Shown here piece after piece: positions 23,827 to 32,455 of a DNA stretch of 64,000 nt. This stretch comes from a virus: positions 100,541 through 164,540 of the IMG/VR virus record IMGVR_UViG_3300017527_000512; one strand, 5' to 3'. The translations under genes were made by a program, and so were the position numbers. The notes below the pieces were generated by a model. It was not told where the DNA came from and searched no databases. It was given only the letters and a program-made list of their open reading frames with translations. Numbering within the stretch: the first letter of the stretch is position 1; each line of letters opens with the position of its first letter.

Positions 23827-24311
23827 GAATAGTATTACGTAGAGCATGGTGTGTTAGTTGTAAAGATTTTAAGATATTCGAACCAACGGTAGGAAATGAG
23901 TCTCCATCTAAGTTAACTTGCTTAGACTGTAATGGAGAATATCAATCAACAGACCATTCAGAGATCCCCGAAGAGAAGTTATTAGAGCAGAGAGCTAGAT
24001 ATAGAGAAAAAGATGTGCAAGAATATGTTAAATTGATATTTATGGCATCTTCATTACATAATCTACCTGAATCAGATATCTCATTAACAGAAGATGATGC
24101 AGGCCAAAAAGAGATCAATAGAAAAGAAAGAGCTAAGCAAGAAGAATTGAAGAAACAGTGGCAGACAGAAAGAGCTAAATTACGTGAAGAGTATGCTACA
24201 AAATTCCATTCTATTGGACGTAATGAAAAATGTGCGTGTGGCTCAGGCAATAAGTATAAGAGATGTTGTTACAAGAAATACGCAGACGCAAAACATAAAT
24301 ATCGATTTTAA
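23823..24311 (+). CDS. SEC-C motif protein with N-terminal zinc ribbon
   Basis: 162 residues. CVSC near residue 10 and CLDC near 38 form a zinc knuckle; a long charged helix spans about residues 55-130; the C-terminus carries GRNEKCACGSGNKYKRCC, the SEC-C zinc motif found at the end of SecA and in many small proteins. SEC-C mediates protein or ribosome contacts. Precise role unknown. Overlaps the preceding broken gene by 4 nt. Confidence 0.75.
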   Translation: MRIVLRRAWCVSCKDFKIFEPTVGNESPSKLTCLDCNGEYQSTDHSEIPEEKLLEQRARYREKDVQEYVKLIFMASSLHNLPESDISLTEDDAGQKEINRKERAKQEELKKQWQTERAKLREEYATKFHSIGRNEKCACGSGNKYKRCCYKKYADAKHKYRF

Positions 24312-24315
24312 TTAG

Positions 24316-24804
24316 ATGTCTTTAATATTCCTAGATATAGATGGAGTACTTAACAGTACTTCTTTTTATAAATCTCGTCGCAAAGGCGAATATTCCCCTA
24401 CAGATGATATAGACCCTAAAGCAGTTAACCTTTTAAACGAATTATGTAAAGAGGCGTCAGCAGAAATAGTGATATCCTCCACTTGGAGAAAGGGCCACAC
24501 TTTAGATGAACTGAGGTACTTCTTCTCTTTTCATGGATTTACCGGAAATATTATATCGGTTACTCCTGTGGGAGGGGCTATAACTTGCAGAGGCGCGGAG
24601 ATTAAATCATGGCTCTATAATTCTGCACCTACGTTCGATTACTCAAGAGACTATAATAAATATGTCATCATTGATGACGACTCCGATTTCCTATTATATC
24701 AAGCATCTCATTTTATTCATGTAGATACCTATTATGGGATAACTCCAAATACTGTTTATAGGGCGTGCCGTATTTTATCAGGATTATATGAGACAATAGG
24801 ATGA
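24316..24804 (+). CDS. HAD-superfamily phosphatase
   Basis: 162 residues. MSLIFLDIDGVLNST carries the D-x-D-G-V nucleophile motif, VISSTWR the Ser/Thr and Trp-Arg motif, and KYVIIDDDSDF the distal acidic pair. This matches the HAD group in which motif II reads S-S-W-R, seen in phage and RNA-repair-related proteins. Substrate unknown. Starts 5 nt after the SEC-C gene. Confidence 0.8.
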   Translation: MSLIFLDIDGVLNSTSFYKSRRKGEYSPTDDIDPKAVNLLNELCKEASAEIVISSTWRKGHTLDELRYFFSFHGFTGNIISVTPVGGAITCRGAEIKSWLYNSAPTFDYSRDYNKYVIIDDDSDFLLYQASHFIHVDTYYGITPNTVYRACRILSGLYETIG

Positions 24805-24841
24805 CATTATTTTTATATGGTTATAATTAAAGGAGTATAAT

Positions 24842-25081
24842 ATGGCATTCATACTTTATACTGTTGATAGTGAGGGAAGAAAAGAGATTGATGAAGAAAT
24901 ACTGGAAACAGTTGAGGATCTTTTAGATCGTATCAATTATTACAACTCAGATTTTATGTTAGACGATCAACAACGACTTAACTTTGGTTTTGTTGATATT
25001 GGAGATTTAAATAAACTACCTGTATTATCCTTGCACCAAGATTTTATTACACGTGAGAATATAAAAAATTATATAAAATAA
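24842..25081 (+). CDS. hypothetical protein
   Basis: 79-residue acidic soluble protein; unrecognised. AAAGGAGT precedes ATG 24842. Followed immediately by copy C of the dispersed element. Confidence 0.5.
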   Translation: MAFILYTVDSEGRKEIDEEILETVEDLLDRINYYNSDFMLDDQQRLNFGFVDIGDLNKLPVLSLHQDFITRENIKNYIK

Positions 25082-25093
25082 TATATCTGTTAA

Positions 25094-25158
25094 ATTAACA
25101 GGGTACCCAAGAACTCACAGTAGAACAAAATCCATATCATTCCTCTAACCCATTAAAA
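25094..25158 (+). repeat. dispersed intergenic element, copy C
   Basis: ATTAACAGGGTACCC, AAGAACTCACAGTAG, ending CTAACCCATTAA. GGGT pairs with ACCC and the flanking TTAA with TTAA. Its first 46 nt equal copy A at 4.26 kb, 21 kb away. Lies between two genes, 60 nt before the next start. Confidence 0.8.
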
Positions 25159-25217
25159 TATGCTATAACTAACGGTTAAATTTTATTTTTATTTAAATAA
25201 TTTTTAAAGGAGATATT

Positions 25218-25514
25218 ATGTCAAAGAAATGTTCTTGCGGTAATTTAATCCCTAATTCAAGGTTAGAGATTCTTCCGAATACGAAGTTATGTGTTTCATG
25301 TTCATCTAAGAGGAAGTCTTTTAGACTAAAAGGATTCATCGCCGCTTCAAGTAAAAGTGATTATTCCTTATGCGTTATAGACTCTCCTGATCAGATAGCT
25401 ACTTGGAAAGAGCACAATTGGAGAGATAGTTATTCCTCATCAGGAAGACCTAGGATGCCTGATACTCAAAAATCGTTTATGCCTGTGAAGGATTATTCAA
25501 ATGATTTGCAATAA
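25218..25514 (+). CDS. zinc-ribbon protein (CSCG start)
   Basis: 98 residues beginning MSKKCSCGNL with a second pair CVSC near residue 27; the rest is basic and polar. Resembles the 50-residue protein at 13.6 kb in its cysteine layout. AAAGGAG before the ATG. Overlaps the next gene by 14 nt. Confidence 0.55.
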   Translation: MSKKCSCGNLIPNSRLEILPNTKLCVSCSSKRKSFRLKGFIAASSKSDYSLCVIDSPDQIATWKEHNWRDSYSSSGRPRMPDTQKSFMPVKDYSNDLQ

Positions 25515-25887
25515 AATCCCTACTCGAAAGGAAAGAGTATTTTGTATTCATAGAACCTCTTCAGGTAGATGTTCTTGTTATAACGATGTGAGGTATTGCG
25601 ATCATGAATTAGCAGAGGAAATGAATTCCCCTGTTAAAATAGATCATAGCACTCCCACTCAATGTCCTTATGTCTCATCTAAACATCTTCTTTTTGGAGA
25701 CCCTGATTGGGAATCCGCAGTACATTACAAGCTAGCTTTATTCCATCCAAAAGTAGTGGTAGAAACAGTCATTATGTTTTTAGGAGATAAGAAGATTGAG
25801 GTTGACACATCTTTAAATCCCTCTAAGAGAAAAGTCCTTGCATCATCTCCACTAGATAGATATAATTTTAGTGATGAGGTACTATAA
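25501..25887 (+). CDS. cysteine-rich small protein
   Basis: 128 residues with cysteines at CNK, CIH, CSCY, YCDHE and CPY in the first 60 positions, possibly two metal sites, and a helical C-terminus. Unrecognised. Followed by a long perfect hairpin. Confidence 0.45.
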   Translation: MICNKIPTRKERVFCIHRTSSGRCSCYNDVRYCDHELAEEMNSPVKIDHSTPTQCPYVSSKHLLFGDPDWESAVHYKLALFHPKVVVETVIMFLGDKKIEVDTSLNPSKRKVLASSPLDRYNFSDEVL

Positions 25888-25899
25888 TAGCGATTATTT

Positions 25900-25935
25900 A
25901 ATATGTAAGTATAAATTTAATTATACTTACATATT
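25900..25935 (+). terminator. 15-bp perfect hairpin between genes
   Basis: 25900-25914 pairs exactly with 25921-25935 around a 6-nt loop, 13 nt after a stop codon and 15 nt before the DHH gene. Could be a terminator or a leader structure covering the ribosome-binding site region. Confidence 0.5.
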
Positions 25936-25949
25936 GCAAAGGATTCTTT

Positions 25950-27011
25950 ATGACTAAAGAAAAGATAAAGACTATTTTATCTAAATTTAAAAGCATTCTT
26001 ATTCAGGATAATGTAAAAAAGGTGAATATCTTTCTCCATTACACTCCGGATCCTGATGCCATGGCTGCCGCCTTAGGCTTAATAAAATTCATTACTCATA
26101 TTAATAGCTCTATTAAATGTGATGTATACTATACAGGGGAAATATCCCATTCTCAAAATAAAACATTCGTAAACGTACTAAATGTCCCAATTCTCCCATT
26201 ACCTGATCTTCCTTCGGCGGATCTTTTAAAGAGTTTGGAATTCGATTTAAACGTTGTGGTTGACTCCACACCAGAGAAGTCCTTGCCAGAGAAACTAAAA
26301 TGTACCTTTTGCATCGACCACCACAAAGACAAGTCTCCTAAATCAGACTTAGTAGACATTCGTGACGTAGGAGCAACGTGCTCTATCATATGGGAATACC
26401 TCCAGCACGAGGGAATATCCTTTGATAAGAACTCTGATACAGATTGTAATATAGCCACCGCAATGCTAATAGGAATTAAGACAGACACTCAAGACCTTGT
26501 ATCAGATACAGTGAAGAATCTTGATTTTGAAGCTTACATGGACTTACTGAAATATGTCAACAGACGTCATCTATCTGCAATAATAAATTATTCCATTCCA
26601 AATTACTTATTCGAGCTAAGATCAAGGCTAGATAAAGAAGTAAATTTCCGTAAAGGAACGAGTACATTCGCGGGAGGATTAGGCTTTATTCCACGAACAA
26701 AGCGAGACTCCCTTCCAGTCCTTGCAGATGAACGTGCTCGGGTTGAAGGTACAGATACTGCATTTGTCTTTGCCATTGTAGACGATTGCGTAGAGGTATC
26801 CGTTCGCTCCGTAGGAACAGCAGTAGACGTCCATATGCTTTGTCAGCAAATCTTCGGCAAGGAATACGCTGGAGGCAAATCAGGAGCAGGAGCCGCAAAG
26901 ATTCCAATGAATTTCTTCAACATAACATCTTGCCCTGAGGAAATAAAGGCAGAAATGTGTATAGCAATAAATAATTTCATCTTCAATCAGATCTTCAATC
27001 ATATCGAGTAG
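25950..27011 (+). CDS. DHH-family phosphoesterase (NrnA-like)
   Basis: 353 residues. FLHYTPDPDAMAAALGL is motif I (H-x-x-P-D-x-D), VVDSTPE motif II, CIDHHKD the DHH motif III, and MLIGIKTDT motif IV; the C-terminal part ends with GGKSGAGAAKI, the DHHA1 G-G-x-x-x-A-A-G signature. Enzymes of this group degrade nanoRNAs, pAp or cyclic dinucleotides. In a phage this may recycle RNA or remove nucleotide signals. A second DHH gene lies at 45.2 kb. Codon use is less AT-rich than neighbours. Confidence 0.85.
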   Translation: MTKEKIKTILSKFKSILIQDNVKKVNIFLHYTPDPDAMAAALGLIKFITHINSSIKCDVYYTGEISHSQNKTFVNVLNVPILPLPDLPSADLLKSLEFDLNVVVDSTPEKSLPEKLKCTFCIDHHKDKSPKSDLVDIRDVGATCSIIWEYLQHEGISFDKNSDTDCNIATAMLIGIKTDTQDLVSDTVKNLDFEAYMDLLKYVNRRHLSAIINYSIPNYLFELRSRLDKEVNFRKGTSTFAGGLGFIPRTKRDSLPVLADERARVEGTDTAFVFAIVDDCVEVSVRSVGTAVDVHMLCQQIFGKEYAGGKSGAGAAKIPMNFFNITSCPEEIKAEMCIAINNFIFNQIFNHIE

Positions 27012-27083
27012 TGGTTAATATATGTTATTTTCCTTTTATATATAGTATATAGTATATAATTATATTAATATTAGGAGATAACA

Positions 27084-27323
27084 ATGATTAGAGTACGAAG
27101 TACTTTACAACACCCTATAGTAACTAAACTTATAGAGGACTGTGATTTGAATAGGTTAGAGGAAAAGGTAAACTCTTTCCTTTCTGACCATCCAATTGAT
27201 GTAATATCAATAAGATATACTCCATTCACTTCATATGAACCAGTACCTGATTATAGATCTACTGAATTAAGGTATGTTAGTTTTCTTTGTGAAATAATTT
27301 ATCTCAAGGAGATTAGTAAGTGA
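27084..27323 (+). CDS. hypothetical protein
   Basis: 79-residue soluble protein, unrecognised. Preceded by a TTTTATATATAG box and by TAGGAG before the ATG. Overlaps the next gene by 4 nt. Confidence 0.45.
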   Translation: MIRVRSTLQHPIVTKLIEDCDLNRLEEKVNSFLSDHPIDVISIRYTPFTSYEPVPDYRSTELRYVSFLCEIIYLKEISK

Positions 27324-27529
27324 TAGAAATTAGTCATGATTACATTTTCACTTTTGGAAAGTATAGAGGAAAATCTTTATCATATGTCTACATCAACGAT
27401 GGGGATTATCTATACCTGATTGTTTCCAATAAGATCTTATACATGAAACAGAGTTTCGATGTTGAGCAATTTTACAAAGAATGTTTTAAAGAATACCAGC
27501 CCTACCTCGACAGAATTAAATCATATTAA
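27320..27529 (+). CDS. small hypothetical protein
   Basis: 69 residues starting at GTG 27320 inside the preceding stop, with CAAGGAG upstream. The start MIEISHDYIFTFGKYRGKSLSYV resembles a motif found near the ends of some exonuclease and helicase proteins (F-G-K-Y-x-G-x), written here in pieces; a DNA-linked role is possible. Confidence 0.45.
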   Translation: MIEISHDYIFTFGKYRGKSLSYVYINDGDYLYLIVSNKILYMKQSFDVEQFYKECFKEYQPYLDRIKSY

Positions 27530-27823
27530 GATATGTCAGAGCCGGAATAAGCGAACTCCTATTTCATTATAAATGGAGATTACTTCTATATGGCATAAAT
27601 CTCCACCCGCCAATAAATTAGTTTAATTTAAAGGTATGTGTAATGCTTGTAGAAAAATAATATTAGAATCTCATAAAGAGATAAACAAACAAGTATAATC
27701 ATCTTTATCTAGGATGATTATACTTGTTATGAAAATTCATATACTTAACTCCGATAGAGGTATCAAATATTCGTAAATACTTAAATATTCCATAAGAGGG
27801 TATTATAGATTATAATACAGTAA
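27530..27823 (+). other. gene-poor gap with decayed fragments
   Basis: No supported gene. Short frames (17 codons reading MEITSIWHKSPPANKLV at about 27570, and 20 codons starting MCNACRK at about 27636) look like remnants of small phage genes. A 16-bp perfect hairpin lies at 27688-27728. Confidence 0.4.
27688..27728 (+). terminator. 16-bp perfect hairpin
   Basis: 27688-27703 is exactly complementary to 27713-27728 with a 9-nt loop. In a gene-free gap; may end the upstream transcript. No T-run follows. Confidence 0.45.
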
Positions 27824-27847
27824 ATTGTTATATATATATATAACAAT
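27824..27847 (+). repeat. 24-nt perfect palindrome
   Basis: ATTGTTATATAT followed by its exact reverse complement, 23 nt before the gene at 27870. Could be an operator for a dimeric regulator or an AT-rich promoter core. Confidence 0.5.
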
Positions 27848-27869
27848 AAATATTTATTGGGAGGTAAAT

Positions 27870-28268
27870 ATGTTAAATTATTTCAACGAGATAGATTCAT
27901 CAAGGGTATACGACGGTTCCTTACGTTCAGACGACATCGTCCACGTACGTTCAGGAAACAGCTCATGTAAAATAAATATGTCAGCCTATCAAAGATATCT
28001 TCAGGCAACCACGCCCGATTCAACATCAAAGATTCCAACGAAATTATCTTCACACGTCTTCATAGGCAGGCAGGTTCAAGATACAAAAACATTAAAAACT
28101 TATGAGATTCTCGAGGTTCATAAAATATGGGACGCTGGCTATTTTTATGCAATAAAATTCATTGCTGATGGCATGACTCGAATTCTCCCATTTGAATCAA
28201 TTAATTGTATAGAGAAGGTAAATCTTAATAGAATATCACATTTCAATTCACGGTTCACGGTATTATAA
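27870..28268 (+). CDS. hypothetical protein
   Basis: 132 residues, beta-rich with possible small-barrel character (SDDIVHVRSGNSSCKI, VFIGRQVQDTKT). ATG 27870 follows GGGAGGT; an upstream in-frame ATG lies within the palindrome and is unlikely. Unrecognised. Confidence 0.5.
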   Translation: MLNYFNEIDSSRVYDGSLRSDDIVHVRSGNSSCKINMSAYQRYLQATTPDSTSKIPTKLSSHVFIGRQVQDTKTLKTYEILEVHKIWDAGYFYAIKFIADGMTRILPFESINCIEKVNLNRISHFNSRFTVL

Positions 28269-28319
28269 CATTTCTGTCTTATTATAAAAAGAAATTTATC
28301 TTAAACCGAGGAAACAATT

Positions 28320-28616
28320 ATGTCATTAAGTAGAGAAATCAAAGAGCAGGACATGACGTCTGTATACGTTCATTTTAAAGATATTATGCATATTATGATT
28401 CATAAGAACTCTTTATCTCTTAAATCGTCTTACGAGATAGTAAGACATCTCTCTGTAATAGATAGTATCCTTAGAAAATATCATGATCTTCAAGATAAAA
28501 TCCCTGATGATGCGGTTTTATGGCGGTTATTTTTTAGAATATTAGATAATGACGTTGTAGCCGTCGATATGCCAGCAGACTTTAACGAAGTAAAGGAGTT
28601 TTTTACGACTATATGA
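28320..28616 (+). CDS. hypothetical protein
   Basis: 98-residue soluble helical protein, unrecognised. Starts after GAGGAAAC and overlaps the next gene by 4 nt. Confidence 0.5.
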   Translation: MSLSREIKEQDMTSVYVHFKDIMHIMIHKNSLSLKSSYEIVRHLSVIDSILRKYHDLQDKIPDDAVLWRLFFRILDNDVVAVDMPADFNEVKEFFTTI

Positions 28617-29332
28617 GAATAATTTCATCATATAAAGATTACTACGATTATGCATCGTGCTTTGGTATTGACCCGAAGCACTTCTACATTAGAAAGACTG
28701 AGGAATTCACAGATGATATTCCGAAGCCCGTCTCTGATGATCAAATTCTTGGATTTTGTGGGAAGCTTTATAGAATAATAACCCCTTTAGAAATCCTTCC
28801 GTACGCTCCTTCCCCATCTCCACTTGCTATAGAATTATGTAAAAGATATCTGAGAATAGTTCCATTTTCCGAAGAACGAGTATATACTTACAGAGATAAA
28901 GGAAGATCCTTTTATACTTTACGAAATAACCTCGAAAATGAATATTTATCATTATCACGAGCTAACGCTCCCTTAAGTAACTGTAATGCATTCCTTACAA
29001 AAATAAACAAATCAATCATTTTTAAAGAAAAGAGATACTGGCGAAATTTTATATCAAGCCCTGATAAGTATCTATCGTACTTCAATAAATACGATACTCC
29101 TGTCTTCTACGTATCAAAGTCCTGTGTTATAGTAAATCCTGTTTTACATAAAATCAAATTCCATACTGAGTTCACCGCCCCTCTAGCCTTTCAAGAAATA
29201 GATATGTTTATTTCAAACCAGAATATTAGACCGGACTCAGATGTCCCCGTAGGTGGGGATGATATCATAATCCTATCAAAAGGATTCGACAGAAGATCTT
29301 TCCGTAAAGACAGGGAGGAAAGAAAACATTAG
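28613..29332 (+). CDS. hypothetical protein
   Basis: 239 residues; soluble, Arg/Tyr/Pro-containing, with a basic C-terminus (FDRRSFRKDREERKH). No domain recognised. Translationally coupled to the preceding gene. Confidence 0.5.
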   Translation: MRIISSYKDYYDYASCFGIDPKHFYIRKTEEFTDDIPKPVSDDQILGFCGKLYRIITPLEILPYAPSPSPLAIELCKRYLRIVPFSEERVYTYRDKGRSFYTLRNNLENEYLSLSRANAPLSNCNAFLTKINKSIIFKEKRYWRNFISSPDKYLSYFNKYDTPVFYVSKSCVIVNPVLHKIKFHTEFTAPLAFQEIDMFISNQNIRPDSDVPVGGDDIIILSKGFDRRSFRKDREERKH

Positions 29333-29407
29333 TTTTAATTCCTTATAGAGTATAATTATTTCGAGGACGGCTCTGAAGACGAACAACATGAAGGATATTA
29401 ATTAATC

Positions 29408-29613
29408 GTGAAGAAATTTACATTTTATTGGAACGACGGAAAGAAAGAAATGCTTGAGGGATATTCTGTACATCTGCTTTAAATGTGGCGGGGTATGGAT
29501 GAGGAGCTTTGGTAGCATTATCTCACTATTCAACTGAGTATAAAAATCAAAGTGGATTTATAATGAAGAAAAGAAGGGGTATCCCTCCTCAAGTAATAGA
29601 ATCCGTGGCTTAA
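29408..29613 (+). pseudogene. small phage gene with frameshift and in-frame TGA
   Basis: GTG 29408 starts KKFTFYWNDGKKEMLEGYSVH, then a one-base shift is needed to continue as ALNVAGYG, TGA (29492), GALVALSHYSTEYKNQS to a TAA at 29611. The pattern F-T-F-Y-W-x-D-G-K followed by A-G-Y-G-x-G-A-L-x-A-L-x-x-Y is a familiar small phage protein, so both breaks interrupt a genuine family. Clear decay or sequence error. Confidence 0.6.
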
Positions 29614-29623
29614 CTATTTAAAG

Positions 29624-29654
29624 TGTTATAATTTAACTGTATTTAATTATAAAT
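29624..29654 (+). promoter_or_regulatory. bipartite promoter-like motif, variant second box
   Basis: TGTTATAA (29624-29631), 13 nt, AATTATAAAT. First box and spacing match the other sites; the second box is a variant. 40 nt before the gene at 29695. Confidence 0.4.
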
Positions 29655-29694
29655 AAATTATTAATATTAATTATATTAAAGGAGGGATTTTTAT

Positions 29695-30006
29695 ATGAAT
29701 AAAGAATTTAAATCATATATATCAATTTTCGAGAGTTATGATATCATAAATAAATCAGTAGTATCAATGTATATTGAAGATCAGGTAAGATTAGTTCAAA
29801 AGATGGTCATAGACTTCTGTAAAGAGCTTTCAAATTCTAAATTACTTTTAAGTATGGAAGACATAATATTCATTTGTGCTAAGTATCAAGGTATCTTCTT
29901 CAAAATTCGTGATTACCTTATCCGTACTTTAAAGTCATTTCATTTAAAAGAGAATGCTTTCACTCTAGCTCTAGAGAAAAGTGTTCCATCTCTTTCTTTT
30001 GTTTGA
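29695..30006 (+). CDS. hypothetical protein
   Basis: 103-residue helical protein, unrecognised. AAAGGAGGG precedes the ATG, an unusually strong ribosome-binding site. First gene of a four-gene overlapping run. Confidence 0.5.
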   Translation: MNKEFKSYISIFESYDIINKSVVSMYIEDQVRLVQKMVIDFCKELSNSKLLLSMEDIIFICAKYQGIFFKIRDYLIRTLKSFHLKENAFTLALEKSVPSLSFV

Positions 30007-30236
30007 TGGAGAATATTTCAGAGAAATACAAATTCCTGGTGGAGACCCTAACCTTGTTTCCAGCACTATTCTCAAAAAGATTAACTCCGTCTATCTTCAT
30101 TAAGATAGACGAGAGGGCCTCTTTATATGAATATACCTTCAATGTACTAAAAGCTGAATTTTATGCAGATGTGAAGAGATTGCATTTTGCCATGTTAAAT
30201 ATAGACAAGGATCCTAAATGCAAGACCAAGATCTAA
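30006..30236 (+). CDS. hypothetical protein
   Basis: 76 residues from ATG 30006, which overlaps the preceding stop. Helical, unrecognised. Overlaps the following gene by 19 nt. Confidence 0.45.
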   Translation: MENISEKYKFLVETLTLFPALFSKRLTPSIFIKIDERASLYEYTFNVLKAEFYADVKRLHFAMLNIDKDPKCKTKI

Positions 30237-30472
30237 TAAAAGAGAACGATACTCTTCGTATAGAATACAATAAACTAAAATCTAAATACGATAATCTACA
30301 ATTATTGTATAATAATCTAAATTTATTGCAGTCACCTGTTATTCGTGATAATGAGACTTTGCGGAATGATATGACTCATATTATTCATCGATTAAAGAAG
30401 GTAATTAATTTACCTATTTCAAAAGTAAAATGTGATATAATCTCTTTGATTAGGGATTTGGAGAACGATTGA
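30218..30472 (+). CDS. small coiled-coil protein
   Basis: 84 residues; the first 60 form a clear heptad pattern (LIKENDTLRIEYNKLKSKYD, LQLLYNNLNLL), so probably a dimeric coiled coil. Function unknown. Confidence 0.5.
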   Translation: MQDQDLIKENDTLRIEYNKLKSKYDNLQLLYNNLNLLQSPVIRDNETLRNDMTHIIHRLKKVINLPISKVKCDIISLIRDLEND

Positions 30473-30906
30473 ATCCGATTGACTATTTCTCAGTGTACAT
30501 TAAAGAAGGCATCATTGATCCCGATTCCATGTACTATATAGAAGAACCGAATTACCTAGAACCTGTTATACATCCTGAAGATTTAGACAAGATATTTCCA
30601 TCTATTTATGATGCTGTTTATGTGGCAAGAGAAAACATCTTCTACATTTATGGTAAGACTCAATGGCTTGAGTTACCTAATCTTCATTACGAAGATCAAT
30701 TCTTATCTTTAGATAAATTCCGTAGGCTATGCCTAAATTACAATAAAGACACGTTAATGGCTATAGAAGTTAATGGAGAGCATGTCTTCCTCAAAGAGGA
30801 AGACATCAAGATTGTTAACTGCTCTCGTTCGGAGAAGAATGTCAACAACCGCAGATACAAGGATAGACATGATATCTTATCCATTAAATCAATTAAATCC
30901 TCTTAA
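30469..30906 (+). CDS. hypothetical protein
   Basis: 145 residues starting at TTG 30469 in an overlap with the preceding stop, with GGAGAACG upstream. Acidic N-terminal half, basic C-terminus. An 11-bp perfect hairpin (30782-30792 with 30796-30806) is embedded in the coding sequence. Unrecognised. Confidence 0.45.
   Translation: MNPIDYFSVYIKEGIIDPDSMYYIEEPNYLEPVIHPEDLDKIFPSIYDAVYVARENIFYIYGKTQWLELPNLHYEDQFLSLDKFRRLCLNYNKDTLMAIEVNGEHVFLKEEDIKIVNCSRSEKNVNNRRYKDRHDILSIKSIKSS
30782..30806 (+). repeat. 11-bp perfect stem-loop inside a gene
   Basis: ATGTCTTCCTC and GAGGAAGACAT around an AAA loop. One of several exact inverted repeats inside reading frames. Confidence 0.65.
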
Positions 30907-30949
30907 ATGTTATAAAATTATAATATAAAATAAATTTAATTATATTAAG

Positions 30950-30980
30950 TGTTATAAACTATTAACTTAGTTTATATATT
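30950..30980 (+). promoter_or_regulatory. bipartite promoter-like motif
   Basis: TGTTATAA (30950-30957), exactly 13 nt, TTTATATATT (30971-30980), 28 nt before the amidoligase gene. A second TGTTATAA occurs at 30909. Confidence 0.65.
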
Positions 30981-31008
30981 GTATATAATTTAGAGTTTGG
31001 AGATTTAA

Positions 31009-32088
31009 ATGACTTTATTAAGAAATAGAGGTTTTTTCATGAGAGCCCTCGGAGATCCATCATGTAACGCTTCTTTTGAATATCCTGCCATGTCTTTTGA
31101 ATATTCTGGCATGCAAGATGTAGTCTCCTCTAAAGCAGATTTCCTAAACTTAATTAGACATTACACTGTCTTATCAAGAAAACCTGATGCGAAATTCACT
31201 ATTACTAAATTATTCCCGGGCGTATACAGCATCTCTTTAAAAGAAGGCGTACAGTTTGTTGACTTAAACTTTGCGCCAGCTAGTCCTGTATCTCCTACAA
31301 TTACTCCTGAAGTAGTAGAGGAATCTGAAGAAGACCTTGATTACATATACCAAGGTCTAGATACTCAAATGACTTTTGGTGTTGAATTTGAATTTATCTC
31401 AAAAAGAAACACTAACTGGTTCAACTCAGTAAAGCGTGCTGTAGGGGAATCAAAGTATGAATTAATTACTACATGTCACGGTAGCAACAGTAAATGGTCA
31501 TTTCAATATGATACCACTCCTCGACCAACTAATGCTCAAGTAACCGAAGGTTACACCAGAGGCCAAGAATTATCTACTCCTATCATGAAGACAAAAAACG
31601 ATCTCAAGAAACTTAAAGAGGTGATGAGTCTAATTAATTCTAACGCTACTGTTAACAAAACATGTGGTTTACACATTCATATAGGCTTTAGTAGAAGAAG
31701 AAGTTTTCCTTCAAACACAGATCGTCAATTACATTCCTTTTATTATCGTAATCAGGACCTGATAGACAAATTACTTCCTAAATCAAGAAGAACCGGCAAT
31801 TGTTACTGTAATAACTTAAAACATTATTTTATTTCCTCTGAGAAATACTCTAAAATTTCTTTCAGAAATTATCATAAAGTAGGTAGAACAGTAGAATTCA
31901 GACAGGCAGCGGGCACTACTAATTTTGAGAAGACAGGGAATTGGTTAATATTCATTCAGGGTATAGTAAAACTATCTCTGGCTAATTCGTGTAAAGTATA
32001 TACAAATATCAACAATCTAATTGAGGATGCATGTCCTAATAGTAAATCAGCAGAATACATGAAGAATCGTGTATTGCAATTGGCTTAA
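31009..32088 (+). CDS. Amidoligase_2-family enzyme
   Basis: 359 residues. After a 120-residue N-terminal region, TFGVEFEFISKRN begins the amidoligase domain (glutamine-synthetase-like fold), followed by CGLHIHIGF (catalytic/metal histidines) and RTVEFRQAAGT. The family is predicted to form amide bonds between a carboxyl and an amine, such as peptide tags or polyamine-type adducts. Such genes are known in phages but mostly uncharacterised. A bipartite promoter-like motif precedes it and an 83-residue gene follows that could be its partner or substrate. Confidence 0.8.
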   Translation: MTLLRNRGFFMRALGDPSCNASFEYPAMSFEYSGMQDVVSSKADFLNLIRHYTVLSRKPDAKFTITKLFPGVYSISLKEGVQFVDLNFAPASPVSPTITPEVVEESEEDLDYIYQGLDTQMTFGVEFEFISKRNTNWFNSVKRAVGESKYELITTCHGSNSKWSFQYDTTPRPTNAQVTEGYTRGQELSTPIMKTKNDLKKLKEVMSLINSNATVNKTCGLHIHIGFSRRRSFPSNTDRQLHSFYYRNQDLIDKLLPKSRRTGNCYCNNLKHYFISSEKYSKISFRNYHKVGRTVEFRQAAGTTNFEKTGNWLIFIQGIVKLSLANSCKVYTNINNLIEDACPNSKSAEYMKNRVLQLA

Positions 32089-32111
32089 AATATAACAACA
32101 AGGAGTCCATT

Positions 32112-32363
32112 ATGGAACTAAAAACAGTCAAAAGAGGAACATCACCTGGAGAAGTAAAACCTGAAGTAAGCGGTTTTTTACTATTTAAAGGCCATCGGAT
32201 GGTTTCGATCAAGGGATCGTTTCCTAGGGGACAATTTCAACTTTCCCAAAAGAAAGTTCAAGCGGTTCTGGATAATCTTGAAGTTATGAAGCAGTTTGCA
32301 GCAGGTGATTTTGATGAGAGCATTGACAATCTATCAGACGAAGAATTCCTTTCTGTTTCTTAA
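32112..32363 (+). CDS. small protein linked to the amidoligase
   Basis: 83 residues with a basic N-terminal half and an acidic C-terminal tail (FDESIDNLSDEEFLSVS). It follows the amidoligase after 23 nt with ACAAGGAG upstream, so both are likely on one transcript. Could be a substrate or regulator; no family recognised. A 12-bp hairpin follows its stop. Confidence 0.5.
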   Translation: MELKTVKRGTSPGEVKPEVSGFLLFKGHRMVSIKGSFPRGQFQLSQKKVQAVLDNLEVMKQFAAGDFDESIDNLSDEEFLSVS

Positions 32364-32382
32364 AGTAATTTGTATAATAAAT

Positions 32383-32415
32383 TAGAGATTAAAGGTAATT
32401 AAACTTTAATCTCTA
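32383..32415 (+). terminator. 12-bp perfect hairpin, terminator-like
   Basis: 32383-32394 pairs exactly with 32404-32415, then TTATTTATAA. Position after the amidoligase pair suggests a transcript end. Confidence 0.5.
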
Positions 32416-32455
32416 TTATTTATAATAAAGAGATTAATAGGGAGTTCTACTGAAT

